A stretch of 64,000 bases of DNA, taken from Pelagerythrobacter marensis. Lineage in GTDB: Bacteria > Pseudomonadota > Alphaproteobacteria > Sphingomonadales > Sphingomonadaceae. The notes under the pieces are model-generated. The model had not been told where the DNA came from and did not search any database. It saw nothing but the letters and a program-made list of their open reading frames with translations. The stretch is taken from the NCBI RefSeq assembly GCF_036700095.1, contig NZ_CP144918.1, positions 1,489,001-1,553,000 on the forward strand, given 5' to 3'. Numbering within the stretch: position 1 is the first letter of the stretch; the number at the start of each line of letters is the position of its first letter. The translations under genes and the position numbers were made by a program. Below are positions 1 through 7,601 of the stretch, one piece after another.

Positions 1-1926
1 GATGTTGTTGGCGGGGCGGGCGAAACCGTGCCCTTCGTCGGGAAACAGGACGTAAGTGACCGGGATGCCGTGGCTCTGCATCGCTGCGACGATCTGGTCG
101 CTTTCCGCCTGCTTCACTCGCGGATCGTTGGCCCCCTGGCCGATCAGCAGCGGCTTGGTGATCCGATCCGCCGAATGGAGCGGGCTGCGTTCCTTGAGCA
201 GGGCAAGCCCTTCGGGCGTGTCGGGGTCGCCCATGCGCTGGTGGAACTGTTCGACCAGCGGCGCCCAGTAGGGCGGAATGGTTTCCAGCAGCGTTTCGAG
301 GTTCGACGGGCCGACGATGTCCACGCCGCAGGCGAATTTCTCCGGCGTGAAGGTCAGGCCCGCCAGCGTCGCATATCCGCCGTAGGACCCGCCCATGATC
401 GCAACCTTGTCGGGCGCGGTCACGCCGTTCTCGATCGCCCAGTCCACCGCGTCGATCAGGTCGTCGTGCATCTTGCGGCCCCATTCGAGATCGCCGGCGG
501 AGATGAAGTCCTTGCCGAAACCGGTCGAGCCGCGGAAATTGACGCTGAGAACGGCGTAGCCGCGGTTCGCCAGCCACTGGTGATAGGAGTTGTATCCGTA
601 ATCGTCGCGCGCCCACGGCCCGCCGTGGACCAGCAGGATCATCGGCACTTCGTTTTCGGGGAGGCCGTCACCGTCGGCGTCGGAGCCGGGCGGCAGGGTC
701 AGATACGAAGGCAGCGTCAGGCCGTCGCGAGATTTGAGTTCGAGCGGATGCATTGCCTGGAGCGGGGCACCTTCCAGCTCGGGACGGCTGGTGTAGAATT
801 CGTTCAGGGTCTGCGCGTCGCGGTCGAAGATATAGGCCTTGCTGGGCGCGGTCAGCGGATCGTTCCACACCACCCACTTGCGATCGTCGTCGGTCCGCGA
901 CTGGACGCCGAATTCGCCGTCGAGCCGCGCGTCGAGCCAGTCGAGCGCCTGCGCGATCTCCGGGTCGATCGCGGTCCATTCGGTCGTCAGGTACGTGAAG
1001 CTGTAGGCTTCGATCTCGCCGGTCTTCGGGTCGGTCATCGCCCCGCCGATATCGGCCTTGTCGTTCTGCGCGATCACCGTCTTTTCGCCGGTTTCCATGT
1101 CCTGCGCGATCAGCGCGGCGGTGTTCCGCCCGCGGCTGTCGATCCAGTACATCGTCTTGCCGTCGGTCGTGAAGCCGACCGGCTGGGTGGTCAGCGAATC
1201 CTCCAGCCCCGTGCTTTCGCTCGGCTCGTCCGCGATCTCGCCGTCGACGATGGGGAAGAAGTCCATCCCGCCCGCTTCGTTGGGGCGCAGCGCCATGCGC
1301 AGGGCGAGGTTGTCGTCGGCGAGGAAGCCGGCGAAGGCGTCGTTCTGCTGCACCAGCGTCAGTTCGCCGGTGTTGAGATCGAGCAGGTGGACGTCGTGAT
1401 AGCGCGGATCGCGGTTGTTGAGGCCGACCAGGATCTTGTCGCGGATATTCTCCGAAGTGCCGACGATCTGGACCCGGGTGTTCTCGAACGGGGTCAGGGT
1501 GGTTTCCCTGCCGCTGGCGATGTCGATGCCGTAGAGCAGGAAGTTCTCGTCGCCGCCCTTGTCCTGGATATAGAGCAGGCTGCGGCTGTCGGGCGCCCAG
1601 AAATAGGACCGGATCGGGCGTTCGGTCGCGTCGGTCATTGCGCGCGCGGCGTCGGGATCGTCCGCCGGCGCCATCCAGACGTTCATCACCCCGTCTTTCG
1701 GCGCCAGCCAGCTCAGCCACTTGCCGTCCGGGCTGAGCCTGCCGGAACTGCGGGTGGGATTGCCGAACAGATCCTCGCGCGGGATCAGCGGTGCGGCTTC
1801 GGCCGGATTGGTCATTCCCGAGATACTCTCCGTTTCCTGGGCCGCGACAGTGGCGGGCGATGTCATTGCCAGCGCGGCGAGTGCGGTGCCTGCAAGCAGG
1901 CTGCGCGAAAGCGAACGAATTTTCAT
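1..1926 (-). CDS. Secreted S9-family prolyl oligopeptidase / acyl-aminoacyl peptidase (3' end cut by window edge)
   Basis: Serine peptidase of family S9 (prolyl oligopeptidase), expected to cleave short peptides in the periplasm. Reading the minus strand from the ATG at 1926 gives 642 uninterrupted codons that run off the left edge. The N-terminus is a signal peptide (MKIRSLSRSLL followed by an Ala-rich core ending near AAQ). A beta-propeller-like half with WAPDSR and Asp/Gly-rich repeats precedes an alpha/beta hydrolase half. The nucleophile motif GGSYGG gives Ser514, QGANDPRV gives Asp601 and DEGHGF gives His633, so the catalytic triad is complete; probably only a short C-terminal tail is missing. 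It stands alone and faces away from the alkA-like gene. Family assignment is secure; the substrate is unknown. Confidence 0.93.
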   Translation of the reverse strand, partial: MKIRSLSRSLLAGTALAALAMTSPATVAAQETESISGMTNPAEAAPLIPREDLFGNPTRSSGRLSPDGKWLSWLAPKDGVMNVWMAPADDPDAARAMTDATERPIRSYFWAPDSRSLLYIQDKGGDENFLLYGIDIASGRETTLTPFENTRVQIVGTSENIRDKILVGLNNRDPRYHDVHLLDLNTGELTLVQQNDAFAGFLADDNLALRMALRPNEAGGMDFFPIVDGEIADEPSESTGLEDSLTTQPVGFTTDGKTMYWIDSRGRNTAALIAQDMETGEKTVIAQNDKADIGGAMTDPKTGEIEAYSFTYLTTEWTAIDPEIAQALDWLDARLDGEFGVQSRTDDDRKWVVWNDPLTAPSKAYIFDRDAQTLNEFYTSRPELEGAPLQAMHPLELKSRDGLTLPSYLTLPPGSDADGDGLPENEVPMILLVHGGPWARDDYGYNSYHQWLANRGYAVLSVNFRGSTGFGKDFISAGDLEWGRKMHDDLIDAVDWAIENGVTAPDKVAIMGGSYGGYATLAGLTFTPEKFACGVDIVGPSNLETLLETIPPYWAPLVEQFHQRMGDPDTPEGLALLKERSPLHSADRITKPLLIGQGANDPRVKQAESDQIVAAMQSHGIPVTYVLFPDEGHGFARPANNI

Positions 1927-2002
1927 GGTTTTCCCTCCTGTTCGTAACGCGTCAGCCTACAGCAAATGCGGACAGGCTTTCATCGGTAAACCGACGAACC
2001 GT

Positions 2003-2620
2003 TCACAGGGCCGGATTGTTGTAGCAGTGCCAGGTCAGGATCGCGACCGCGCCGCGATGCGGCCGCCAGTCTTCGGCGAGCGCGCGCGTTTCCTTTTCCG
2101 AAGGGCGCTCTGCCAGATCGAGGATCCGGCCGATGCCCGCCTGGACGGCGAGATCGCCCGCCGGCCAGATGTCGGCGCGCCCTTCCGCGAACAGCAGGTA
2201 GATTTCGGCCGACCAGCGACCGATGCCCTTGATCTGCGTGAGTTCGGCAATCGCTTCCTCGTCCCCGGCCGGCAGGCTGTCGAGGTCGAGCGCGCCGCTC
2301 ACCACCCGTTCGCACAGCGAGCGGGCATATCCTTGCTTCTGGCGCGAAAGGCCGCAGGCGCGCAGTGTGTCGAAATCGCGTGCCAGCAAGGCATCGGGGG
2401 GCATGTCTTCGCCCAGTTCCGCTTCCAGCTTGTTCCACATCGACGCGGCGGCCGCGACCGAAACCTGCTGCCCGACGATGGTACGCAGCAAGGTGCGGTA
2501 CCCCCGTTCGCGAATGCGCGGTTCGGGATAGCCGACGCGTTCCAGCGCCGCGCCAAGCCGCGCTTCGCGCGATGCAACAAAATCGATCCCTTCTCGCAAC
2601 TGATCGGCCGTCAGTCCCAT
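2003..2620 (-). CDS. alkA: DNA-3-methyladenine glycosylase II (AlkA-type HhH-GPD glycosylase)
   Basis: Base-excision repair glycosylase that removes alkylated purines. The 205-residue protein carries the helix-hairpin-helix motif QIKGIGRWSAEIYLLF (about residues 129-144), followed by the GPD segment PAGDLAVQ whose Asp156 is the expected catalytic residue. It lacks the extra N-terminal domain of E. coli AlkA and matches the short alphaproteobacterial form. The start was set at the ATG at 2620 because MGLTADQLREG begins the conserved fold; an upstream extension to 2710 would run into the ferredoxin start on the other strand. The divergent ferredoxin gene begins 90 bp away, so the two share a promoter region. 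Ada-type control is possible, but no Ada box was recognised. Confidence 0.88.
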   Translation of the reverse strand: MGLTADQLREGIDFVASREARLGAALERVGYPEPRIRERGYRTLLRTIVGQQVSVAAAASMWNKLEAELGEDMPPDALLARDFDTLRACGLSRQKQGYARSLCERVVSGALDLDSLPAGDEEAIAELTQIKGIGRWSAEIYLLFAEGRADIWPAGDLAVQAGIGRILDLAERPSEKETRALAEDWRPHRGAVAILTWHCYNNPAL

Positions 2621-2709
2621 TGCGTTCGCTTGCCTTCCCCGGTTCGATTGCCTAGCAGGCCCGCGCATCCGGCCTGCAACGGCCGCACGCCATAAGGGAA
2701 ACATGCGCA

Positions 2710-3027
2710 ATGCCCAAGCTGATCGTCGTCAATCGCAGTGGGGAAGAATCGTCGATCGACGTCGATGACGGCCTGACCGTGATGGAAGCGATCCGCGACA
2801 ACGGCTTCGACGAGCTGCTCGCGCTCTGCGGCGGGTGCTGTTCCTGCGCGACATGCCATGTCCATGTCGATCCGGCCTTTCGCGACAAGCTGCCCGAAAT
2901 GAGCGAGGACGAGGACGATCTGCTCGAATCGAGCGACCATCGCGACGAGAACTCGCGCCTGGGGTGCCAGATACCCTTCACCGCCGATCTCGACGGGTTG
3001 AAAGTCTCGATCGCGCAGGAGGACTGA
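2710..3027 (+). CDS. [2Fe-2S] ferredoxin, adrenodoxin/putidaredoxin type
   Basis: Small soluble electron carrier of 105 residues. The cluster ligands are visible as Cys40, Cys46, Cys49 and Cys86, with the signature [12 protein letters not shown] and a late LGCQIP. This C-x5-C-x2-C spacing is typical of adrenodoxin-like and bacterial P450/hydroxylase-partner ferredoxins rather than plant-type ones. Cys43 and Cys44 in the loop are extra. The C-terminal half is strongly acidic ([11 protein letters not shown]), as expected for docking to a reductase. No P450, reductase or Isc gene lies nearby, so the partner is unknown. It could equally be an Isc-associated Fdx, but isc context is missing here. 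Confidence 0.93.
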   Translation: MPKLIVVNRSGEESSIDVDDGLTVMEAIRDNGFDELLALCGGCCSCATCHVHVDPAFRDKLPEMSEDEDDLLESSDHRDENSRLGCQIPFTADLDGLKVSIAQED

Positions 3028-3164
3028 CGCCCCCGCGCCGCACGACCTGCACGGTATGACGCTGCCCGGCCGGCGCGCGGGCCGGGCCGGGGATTAGGCG
3101 CAGTATCCGCATCCAAACCGCAAATGCGTTGCGCGCGCCGACAAGCGATCCTAGCTCGTTCATC

Positions 3165-4166
3165 ATGACCTTACCCGCACCCCGGACCGACACCCTCGAT
3201 CTTATCGGCAATACCCCGCTCGTTTTCCTGAAAGGGCCGAGCGAGGCCGCCGGCTGCGAGATCTGGGGCAAGTGCGAATTCGCCAATCCCGGCGCCAGCG
3301 TGAAGGATCGCGCGGCCTTGGGCATCGTGCGCGATGCCGAGGCGCGCGGCGAGCTGAAACCGGGCGGCTGCGTGGTCGAGGGGACGGCGGGAAATACCGG
3401 GATCGGCATCGCGCTGGTGGCCAATGCCCTGGGCTATCGCACGATCATCGTCATGCCCGACAACCAGAGCCGGGAGAAAATGAGCACTCTGCGCGCCCTG
3501 GGCGCCGAACTGGTGCTGGTTCCCCCGACCAAGTATTCGGACTGCAACCACTTCGTCCACACCAGCCGCCGCCTGGCGGAAGAAACCGAAGGCGCGGTCT
3601 GGGCCAACCAGTTCGACAATACCGCGAACCGCAAGGCGCATCTGGAAACCACCGCGCCCGAATTGTGGGAACAGATGGGCGGCAGGATCGACGGCTTCAC
3701 TTGTGCGGCGGGCACCGGCGGAACCATCGCCGGCGTGGGCATGGGCTTGAAGGAGCGCGACGAGAACGTGACCATCGCGCTGACCGATCCGCACGGCGCG
3801 GCGCTCTACAACTTCTACGCTCACGGCGAACTCAAGGCGGAAGGCAGCTCCGTCGCCGAAGGGATCGGGCAGGGCCGGATCACCGCTAACCTGGAAGGCG
3901 CGCCGATCGACACCCAGTTCCGCATCTCGGACGAGGAAGGGCTGGAATGGGTCGCGCGGCTGCTGCGCGAAGAGGGGCTGTGCCTCGGCCTTTCCTCCGG
4001 CATCAACGTCGCCGGCGCGATCGCACTGGGCCGACAACTGGGCAAGGGATCGCGCGTGGCGACGATCCTGTGCGACACCGGCTTCCGCTATCTCTCCACG
4101 CTCTACGACCGCGAATGGCTGGAAGCGAAGGGGCTTCCGGTATTCGACTGGCTGCAACGCGATTGA
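3165..4166 (+). CDS. cysK: Cysteine synthase (O-acetylserine sulfhydrylase), PLP-dependent
   Basis: Makes L-cysteine from O-acetylserine and sulfide in the cytoplasm; the acetylserine would come from the CysE encoded near 45 kb. The 333-residue protein begins LDLIGNTPLV, has the PLP Schiff-base lysine in NPGASVKDR (Lys47), the substrate loop GTAGNTGIG and the phosphate-binding GTGGTIAG. The ATG at 3165 was preferred over an upstream TTG at 3129 because the conserved fold starts just after it. Slightly longer than classical CysK, it resembles the CysK/CBS-like group common in alphaproteobacteria, so a cystathionine-related activity cannot be excluded from sequence alone. Confidence 0.9.
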   Translation: MTLPAPRTDTLDLIGNTPLVFLKGPSEAAGCEIWGKCEFANPGASVKDRAALGIVRDAEARGELKPGGCVVEGTAGNTGIGIALVANALGYRTIIVMPDNQSREKMSTLRALGAELVLVPPTKYSDCNHFVHTSRRLAEETEGAVWANQFDNTANRKAHLETTAPELWEQMGGRIDGFTCAAGTGGTIAGVGMGLKERDENVTIALTDPHGAALYNFYAHGELKAEGSSVAEGIGQGRITANLEGAPIDTQFRISDEEGLEWVARLLREEGLCLGLSSGINVAGAIALGRQLGKGSRVATILCDTGFRYLSTLYDREWLEAKGLPVFDWLQRD

Positions 4167-4196
4167 CTGCCCGGCAACTTGCTCTAGCCTCGTGAT

Positions 4197-4568
4197 ATGC
4201 GCGGTATCGGCACGATCATCGGCGAAAGGCGCTCCGGCACGGCGCAGCAGCGGCTCGAAGCCATGGCGCGCGGCCGTTCGGTCTCGCTTCATCGCCTGCA
4301 GGTGGGGGCCTCGGGACTGGTCGGCATCGTCCTGATGCTGGCGCTTGCCGACGTCATCACCGATCGGGCCAACCGGACCGAGGCGGGCAGCGTGCCCGAA
4401 GCGGCGGCCACGGTTTCCCCGGGCCCGACCGTGCACAGCCAGCAGAACGACCCCCTGGCGGAAGCCGGCGTGGTCCCCGGTCCCAAGGCCACCCCCGCGC
4501 CCGCGCCGGCCGCATCGCCGACCCTGCCGCCGATTGCCGGACAGGACGATGCGCTCGAAGCGCAATAG
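4197..4568 (+). CDS. Hypothetical membrane-anchored protein with Pro/Ala-rich tail
   Basis: A 123-residue protein I do not recognise. A basic N-terminus (GERRSGTAQQRLEAMARGRS) is followed by one hydrophobic segment, VGASGLVGIVLMLALADVI (about residues 36-54). The remainder is a low-complexity Pro/Ala/Thr tail, suggesting a single-pass inner-membrane protein with a disordered periplasmic end. Its 3' end overlaps the next gene by 20 nt, so the two are probably co-translated. It sits between cysK and the dcw cluster. Confidence 0.6.
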   Translation: MRGIGTIIGERRSGTAQQRLEAMARGRSVSLHRLQVGASGLVGIVLMLALADVITDRANRTEAGSVPEAAATVSPGPTVHSQQNDPLAEAGVVPGPKATPAPAPAASPTLPPIAGQDDALEAQ

Positions 4569-5325
4569 GCTGGTCTGGCTGGCCGGGCTCGCCGCCCTCG
4601 CCATCGGGGTTGCTGCATGGGCCCTGAGCGGCGCCGGCAGACCGCGGGGCGAACTCGGCCTGTTCACGACCTTGCCGATCTACTGGGGTGAGACGGCGGG
4701 CATGTCCGAACTGCTTGGCGGCGAGACAGACACCGGCTGGGTTCGCACCGCCATCGAACGCCGGTTCGAACTGATTCCGCTCGACACTCTGGCCGACGAC
4801 GATGGCGCGATCAGCGGCGAGCTGGCGGAACTCGACCATCTGCTGCTGGCCCAGCCCCGGGCGCTGTCGCCGTACGAGAATGTCGCGCTCGACGAATGGG
4901 TGCGCGCCGGCGGCCGCGTGCTGGTCTTTGCCGATCCCATGCTGACGGCGGAATCGCGCTTCGCGATCGGCGATCGTCGCCGGCCGCAGGACGTCGTATT
5001 GCTGTCGCCCATCCTCGGGCGGTGGGGGCTGGAGATGCGGTACGACGCGGCGCAGGATGCCGGCGAGCGCACGATTGCGACGGATCTCGCGCCGCTGCCC
5101 GTCCGGCTGGCGGGCACGCTCCACCCGGTGGAAGACTATTCCGCATCGGCAGAAGACTGCTGGATCGCCTACGATCGCGTGTTCGCCCGGTGCGCGATCG
5201 GCAGGGGCGAAGCGACCGTGATCGCCGACGCCGCCGTGCTCGAACCGGCCGTGGGCGACCGGCTGGATGCGCGCAAGGACGCGCTGTCCTGGCTGCTCGA
5301 AAGCGCGTTCGGCGAAACACGCTGA
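4549..5325 (+). CDS. Hypothetical membrane-anchored protein, GldG/DUF4350-like
   Basis: A 258-residue protein beginning MRSKRNRLVWLAGLAALAIG, an uncleaved signal anchor. The body reads as an alpha/beta domain: LGLFTTLPIYWGE, then FELIPLD, LDHLLLAQPRALSPYENVALDEWV, and AGGRVLVFADPMLTAESR. The pattern of a dipeptide-rich strand, a line saying which values are present, and GGRVLVFADP is what I associate with GldG-like or DUF4350 domains of unknown ligand; this link is inferred from memory of the family. The start at 4549 overlaps the preceding reading frame by 20 nt with an AGGAC-type ribosome site. It lies directly upstream of the mraZ control region and in the same direction, so a link to cell-envelope biology is plausible but unproven. 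Confidence 0.6.
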   Translation: MRSKRNRLVWLAGLAALAIGVAAWALSGAGRPRGELGLFTTLPIYWGETAGMSELLGGETDTGWVRTAIERRFELIPLDTLADDDGAISGELAELDHLLLAQPRALSPYENVALDEWVRAGGRVLVFADPMLTAESRFAIGDRRRPQDVVLLSPILGRWGLEMRYDAAQDAGERTIATDLAPLPVRLAGTLHPVEDYSASAEDCWIAYDRVFARCAIGRGEATVIADAAVLEPAVGDRLDARKDALSWLLESAFGETR

Positions 5326-5333
5326 GTCTCAAT

Positions 5334-5348
5334 CGGGGATTTTTGGGG
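5334..5348 (+). promoter_or_regulatory. Candidate MraZ box, two G4 repeats
   Basis: NGGGG units at 5334-5338 and 5344-5348, exactly 10 bp apart. The geometry (5-nt repeat, 5-nt spacer) equals that of the known TGGGN direct repeats bound by MraZ in other bacteria. It lies about 300 bp before mraZ, upstream of the AT-rich patch. Confidence 0.45.
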
Positions 5349-5459
5349 ATCGCACCGCATCCTGCGCGGTAAATGCGCGATATTGCGCAGGTTTTTGGCG
5401 CTCGAAACAAGATTTGAGGTCCATAAATATGACATAAAAACAATATGTTATATCTCAAT

Positions 5460-5484
5460 CCCCTGTAATCCCCTAATTTTCCCT
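5460..5484 (-). promoter_or_regulatory. Candidate MraZ box, three direct repeats
   Basis: Read on the minus strand, AGGGA, AGGGG and AGGGG occur at 5484-5480, 5474-5470 and 5464-5460, each 10 bp apart. Three NGGGN units with 5-nt spacers match the architecture of MraZ operators. They sit just downstream of the AT-rich promoter patch, where autorepression of mraZ would be expected. Confidence 0.55.
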
Positions 5485-5644
5485 TCCTTCCCGGCTTTCT
5501 CCGGGGTAGGAATGTCTTCCATCGGACAGGTCATTTCGCGTCGCGCCCCGATTCGCGGGGGCGAACCGCACTCGTTTGCGCGATTGCGGCGGCGCGGAAG
5601 GCGTGGCCGGACGAACAACCCTGGGGCGATTGAGGGCGGGCCTG

Positions 5645-6148
5645 GTGCCGGAGGCGCAGAACTTCACAGGATTTAGCGGTCAGGCCTTTTCGCTGCTCGG
5701 CGAAAAGGGGCGCTACGTCCTGCCGCCCGCTTTCCGCAACCTGGTGAAGGAATCGAGCGACGGCCGGATCCTGTGCATCGACAAGCATCCCAAGCTGACG
5801 TGCCTGGTCGGTTTCGGCCTCTCGCGTCACGACGAGCTGGAGGCGCAGCTCGACCGCGAGGAAGACCTGGCATGGAGGCGCCAGCAGGATTTCGACCGCG
5901 ATACCCGCGCAGCGCAGCTTTTCGGCTACCTCAGGGTGCCGTTCGACGACAGCGGGCGTTTCATCATGCCGCCGCACCTCGTCCGGCTGGGGAAGATCGA
6001 GGACCAGCTCTATTTCCACGGGCTGGGCCGTTTCTTCACGATCTGGAATCCCGTCGAACTCTCCCGCATGAGCGACGACTGGGCCGGCGCGAAAGAGGCC
6101 TGTGCCGACTTCGTGGCCGAGCACAAGGCGAAGGCGAAACGCAAATGA
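5645..6148 (+). CDS. mraZ: Transcriptional regulator MraZ
   Basis: DNA-binding SpoVT/AbrB-fold protein that assembles into a ring and represses the dcw promoter, including its own. The 167-residue reading starts with [25 protein letters not shown], the first swapped-hairpin half. The second half is [18 protein letters not shown]. The GTG at 5645 is preferred, as it lies after GAGGGCGGG and leaves the family's usual N-terminus; an ATG at 5576 would add 23 unrelated residues. Its stop overlaps the rsmH start in ATGA. The repeats around 5334 and 5460 are the likely operators. Confidence 0.88.
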   Translation: MPEAQNFTGFSGQAFSLLGEKGRYVLPPAFRNLVKESSDGRILCIDKHPKLTCLVGFGLSRHDELEAQLDREEDLAWRRQQDFDRDTRAAQLFGYLRVPFDDSGRFIMPPHLVRLGKIEDQLYFHGLGRFFTIWNPVELSRMSDDWAGAKEACADFVAEHKAKAKRK

Positions 6149-7092
6149 GCGGATCGCAGGACACTCCGCACGTTCCCGTGCTGCTCGACGAAGTTCTGGC
6201 CGCGCTCGCCCCGCGGCCCGGATCGGTCATGGTCGATGCCACGTTCGGCGCCGGCGGCTATACCCGCGCGCTGCTCGACGCCGGGGCGACCGTGCACGCT
6301 TTCGACCGCGACCCGGATGCGATCGCGGCAGGCAGCACCTGGCCCGAAACGCGCGAGCAGCCGCCCCGCCTCGTGCTTCATCCGCGGCGCTTTTCCGAGA
6401 TGGTCGCGGCGCTTGCCGAAGTGGGCGTGGCCCGCGTCGACGGGGTGGCGATGGATATCGGCGTGTCGTCGATGCAGCTCGACCAGGCCGAGCGGGGGTT
6501 CGCCTTCTCCGTCGACGGTCCGCTCGACATGACGATGGGGCGCACCCGGCCGAACGCAGCCGATTTCGTCAACGAGGCCGACGAAAGCACGATCGCCGAC
6601 GTGCTCTATCGCTATGGCGAGGAGCGGCAGTCGCGCCGGGTCGCGCGCGCGATCGTCGCCGCGCGTCCGCTGGAAACGACCGGCGATCTCGCGCGCGTCG
6701 TGCGCAAGGCGCTCGGCTATCGCCCCGGCGCGCCGAAAGACCCCGCCACGCGCAGCTTCCAGGCGATCCGGATTCACGTGAATGCCGAGCTGGAGGAGCT
6801 TGCCGCCGGGCTTTCGGCGGCCGAGACGCTGCTGCGCGAAGGCGGCCGGCTGGCGGTGGTCAGCTTCCACAGCCTGGAAGACCGGATCGTCAAGCGCTTC
6901 CTGCGCGAAGCCTCGGCAAAGACCGGCGGTTCGCGGCATTTGCCCCTGGCCGAAAGCGCTCCTGCGCTATTCACCCGCGTTTCGAAGGGGATCCGCCCGT
7001 CCGAAGCGGAAACCGCGCGCAATCCGCGCGCGCGTTCGGCCACTTTGCGCCATGCCGTGCGGACCGCCGCGCCGGCGCGGGAGGCGGCGTGA
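6145..7092 (+). CDS. rsmH: 16S rRNA (cytosine-1402-N4)-methyltransferase RsmH (MraW)
   Basis: SAM-dependent enzyme that methylates the exocyclic N4 of C1402 in the 30S decoding centre. The 315-residue protein opens with [13 protein letters not shown], carries the SAM-binding segment [15 protein letters not shown] and the family signature [19 protein letters not shown]-like run with [23 protein letters not shown] near the C-terminus is also diagnostic. Start fixed by the ATGA overlap with mraZ; the stop shares one base with the ftsL start, implying translational coupling. Confidence 0.97.
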   Translation: MSGSQDTPHVPVLLDEVLAALAPRPGSVMVDATFGAGGYTRALLDAGATVHAFDRDPDAIAAGSTWPETREQPPRLVLHPRRFSEMVAALAEVGVARVDGVAMDIGVSSMQLDQAERGFAFSVDGPLDMTMGRTRPNAADFVNEADESTIADVLYRYGEERQSRRVARAIVAARPLETTGDLARVVRKALGYRPGAPKDPATRSFQAIRIHVNAELEELAAGLSAAETLLREGGRLAVVSFHSLEDRIVKRFLREASAKTGGSRHLPLAESAPALFTRVSKGIRPSEAETARNPRARSATLRHAVRTAAPAREAA

Positions 7093-7601
7093 TGATCGGG
7101 GGGAGCCGCCTTCGCCAGATCGGCTGGGCCGTCGTTCTGGGCGTGTGCATGGCCGCATTCGTGGTCCTGACCTTCCGGGTGAATGCGGTGAAGAGCCAGG
7201 TGCGCCTGGCCGAGCGGCAGATCGTGGCGCTCGAGCGCGAGAAGCTGATGCTGGAAACCGAATTCGAAACCCGGGCCAACCAGCGGCAGCTTGCCGAGTG
7301 GAACCGGGTGGAGTTCGGTTATCAGGCCCCCCGGTCCGACCAGTATCTCGACAGCGAACGCCAACTTGCCGCGCTCGGCCTCCCGCGGGCGCTGGATGCG
7401 CCCGATCCGATCCGCGTCGCCCGCGCGCCCCGGTCGGAAGAGATCGAGCTGGCGGCGATGGTATCGCCGCTTGCCGGAAAGCCGGCGCGGACGGACGGGG
7501 AGGGCGAGAAGCGGCAGGAAATGGCCGCGCCGCGGTCGTTGGCGGAACGTCTTTCGGATGGAACGCGGCTGGGCGCGAGCCTCGCAGAGGTCGCCGAATG
7601 A
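7092..7601 (+). CDS. ftsL: Cell division protein FtsL
   Basis: Bitopic inner-membrane divisome protein that bridges FtsQ/FtsB to FtsW-FtsI. The 169-residue product shows a short cytoplasmic start, one membrane helix (about residues 9-28, GWAVVLGVCMAAFVVLTFRV) and a periplasmic coiled coil (about 32-65) rich in Leu/Glu/Arg. A long, low-complexity C-terminal tail follows. Sequence conservation of FtsL is poor, so the call rests on topology and on its place between rsmH and ftsI. The start codon shares one base with the rsmH stop, and its stop overlaps the ftsI start. Confidence 0.85.
   Translation: MIGGSRLRQIGWAVVLGVCMAAFVVLTFRVNAVKSQVRLAERQIVALEREKLMLETEFETRANQRQLAEWNRVEFGYQAPRSDQYLDSERQLAALGLPRALDAPDPIRVARAPRSEEIELAAMVSPLAGKPARTDGEGEKRQEMAAPRSLAERLSDGTRLGASLAEVAE

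Larger units (their letters stand above)
5326..5644 (+). promoter_or_regulatory. dcw (mraZ) control region
   Basis: A 319-bp non-coding stretch holding the most AT-rich patch of the window (about 5404-5460), which contains TATGTTATATC as a plausible extended -10. Two sets of 10-bp-period G-rich repeats flank the patch (listed separately). GANTC sites, the target of the alphaproteobacterial methylase CcrM, occur at 5324-5328 (GAGTC) and 5550-5554 (GATTC). The promoter is inferred, not located to the base. Confidence 0.6.

Noticed and set aside
28-1947. 639-codon open frame on the plus strand
   Set aside because: It is the antisense shadow of the S9 peptidase; the minus strand carries signal peptide and complete catalytic triad, the plus frame has no recognisable domain.
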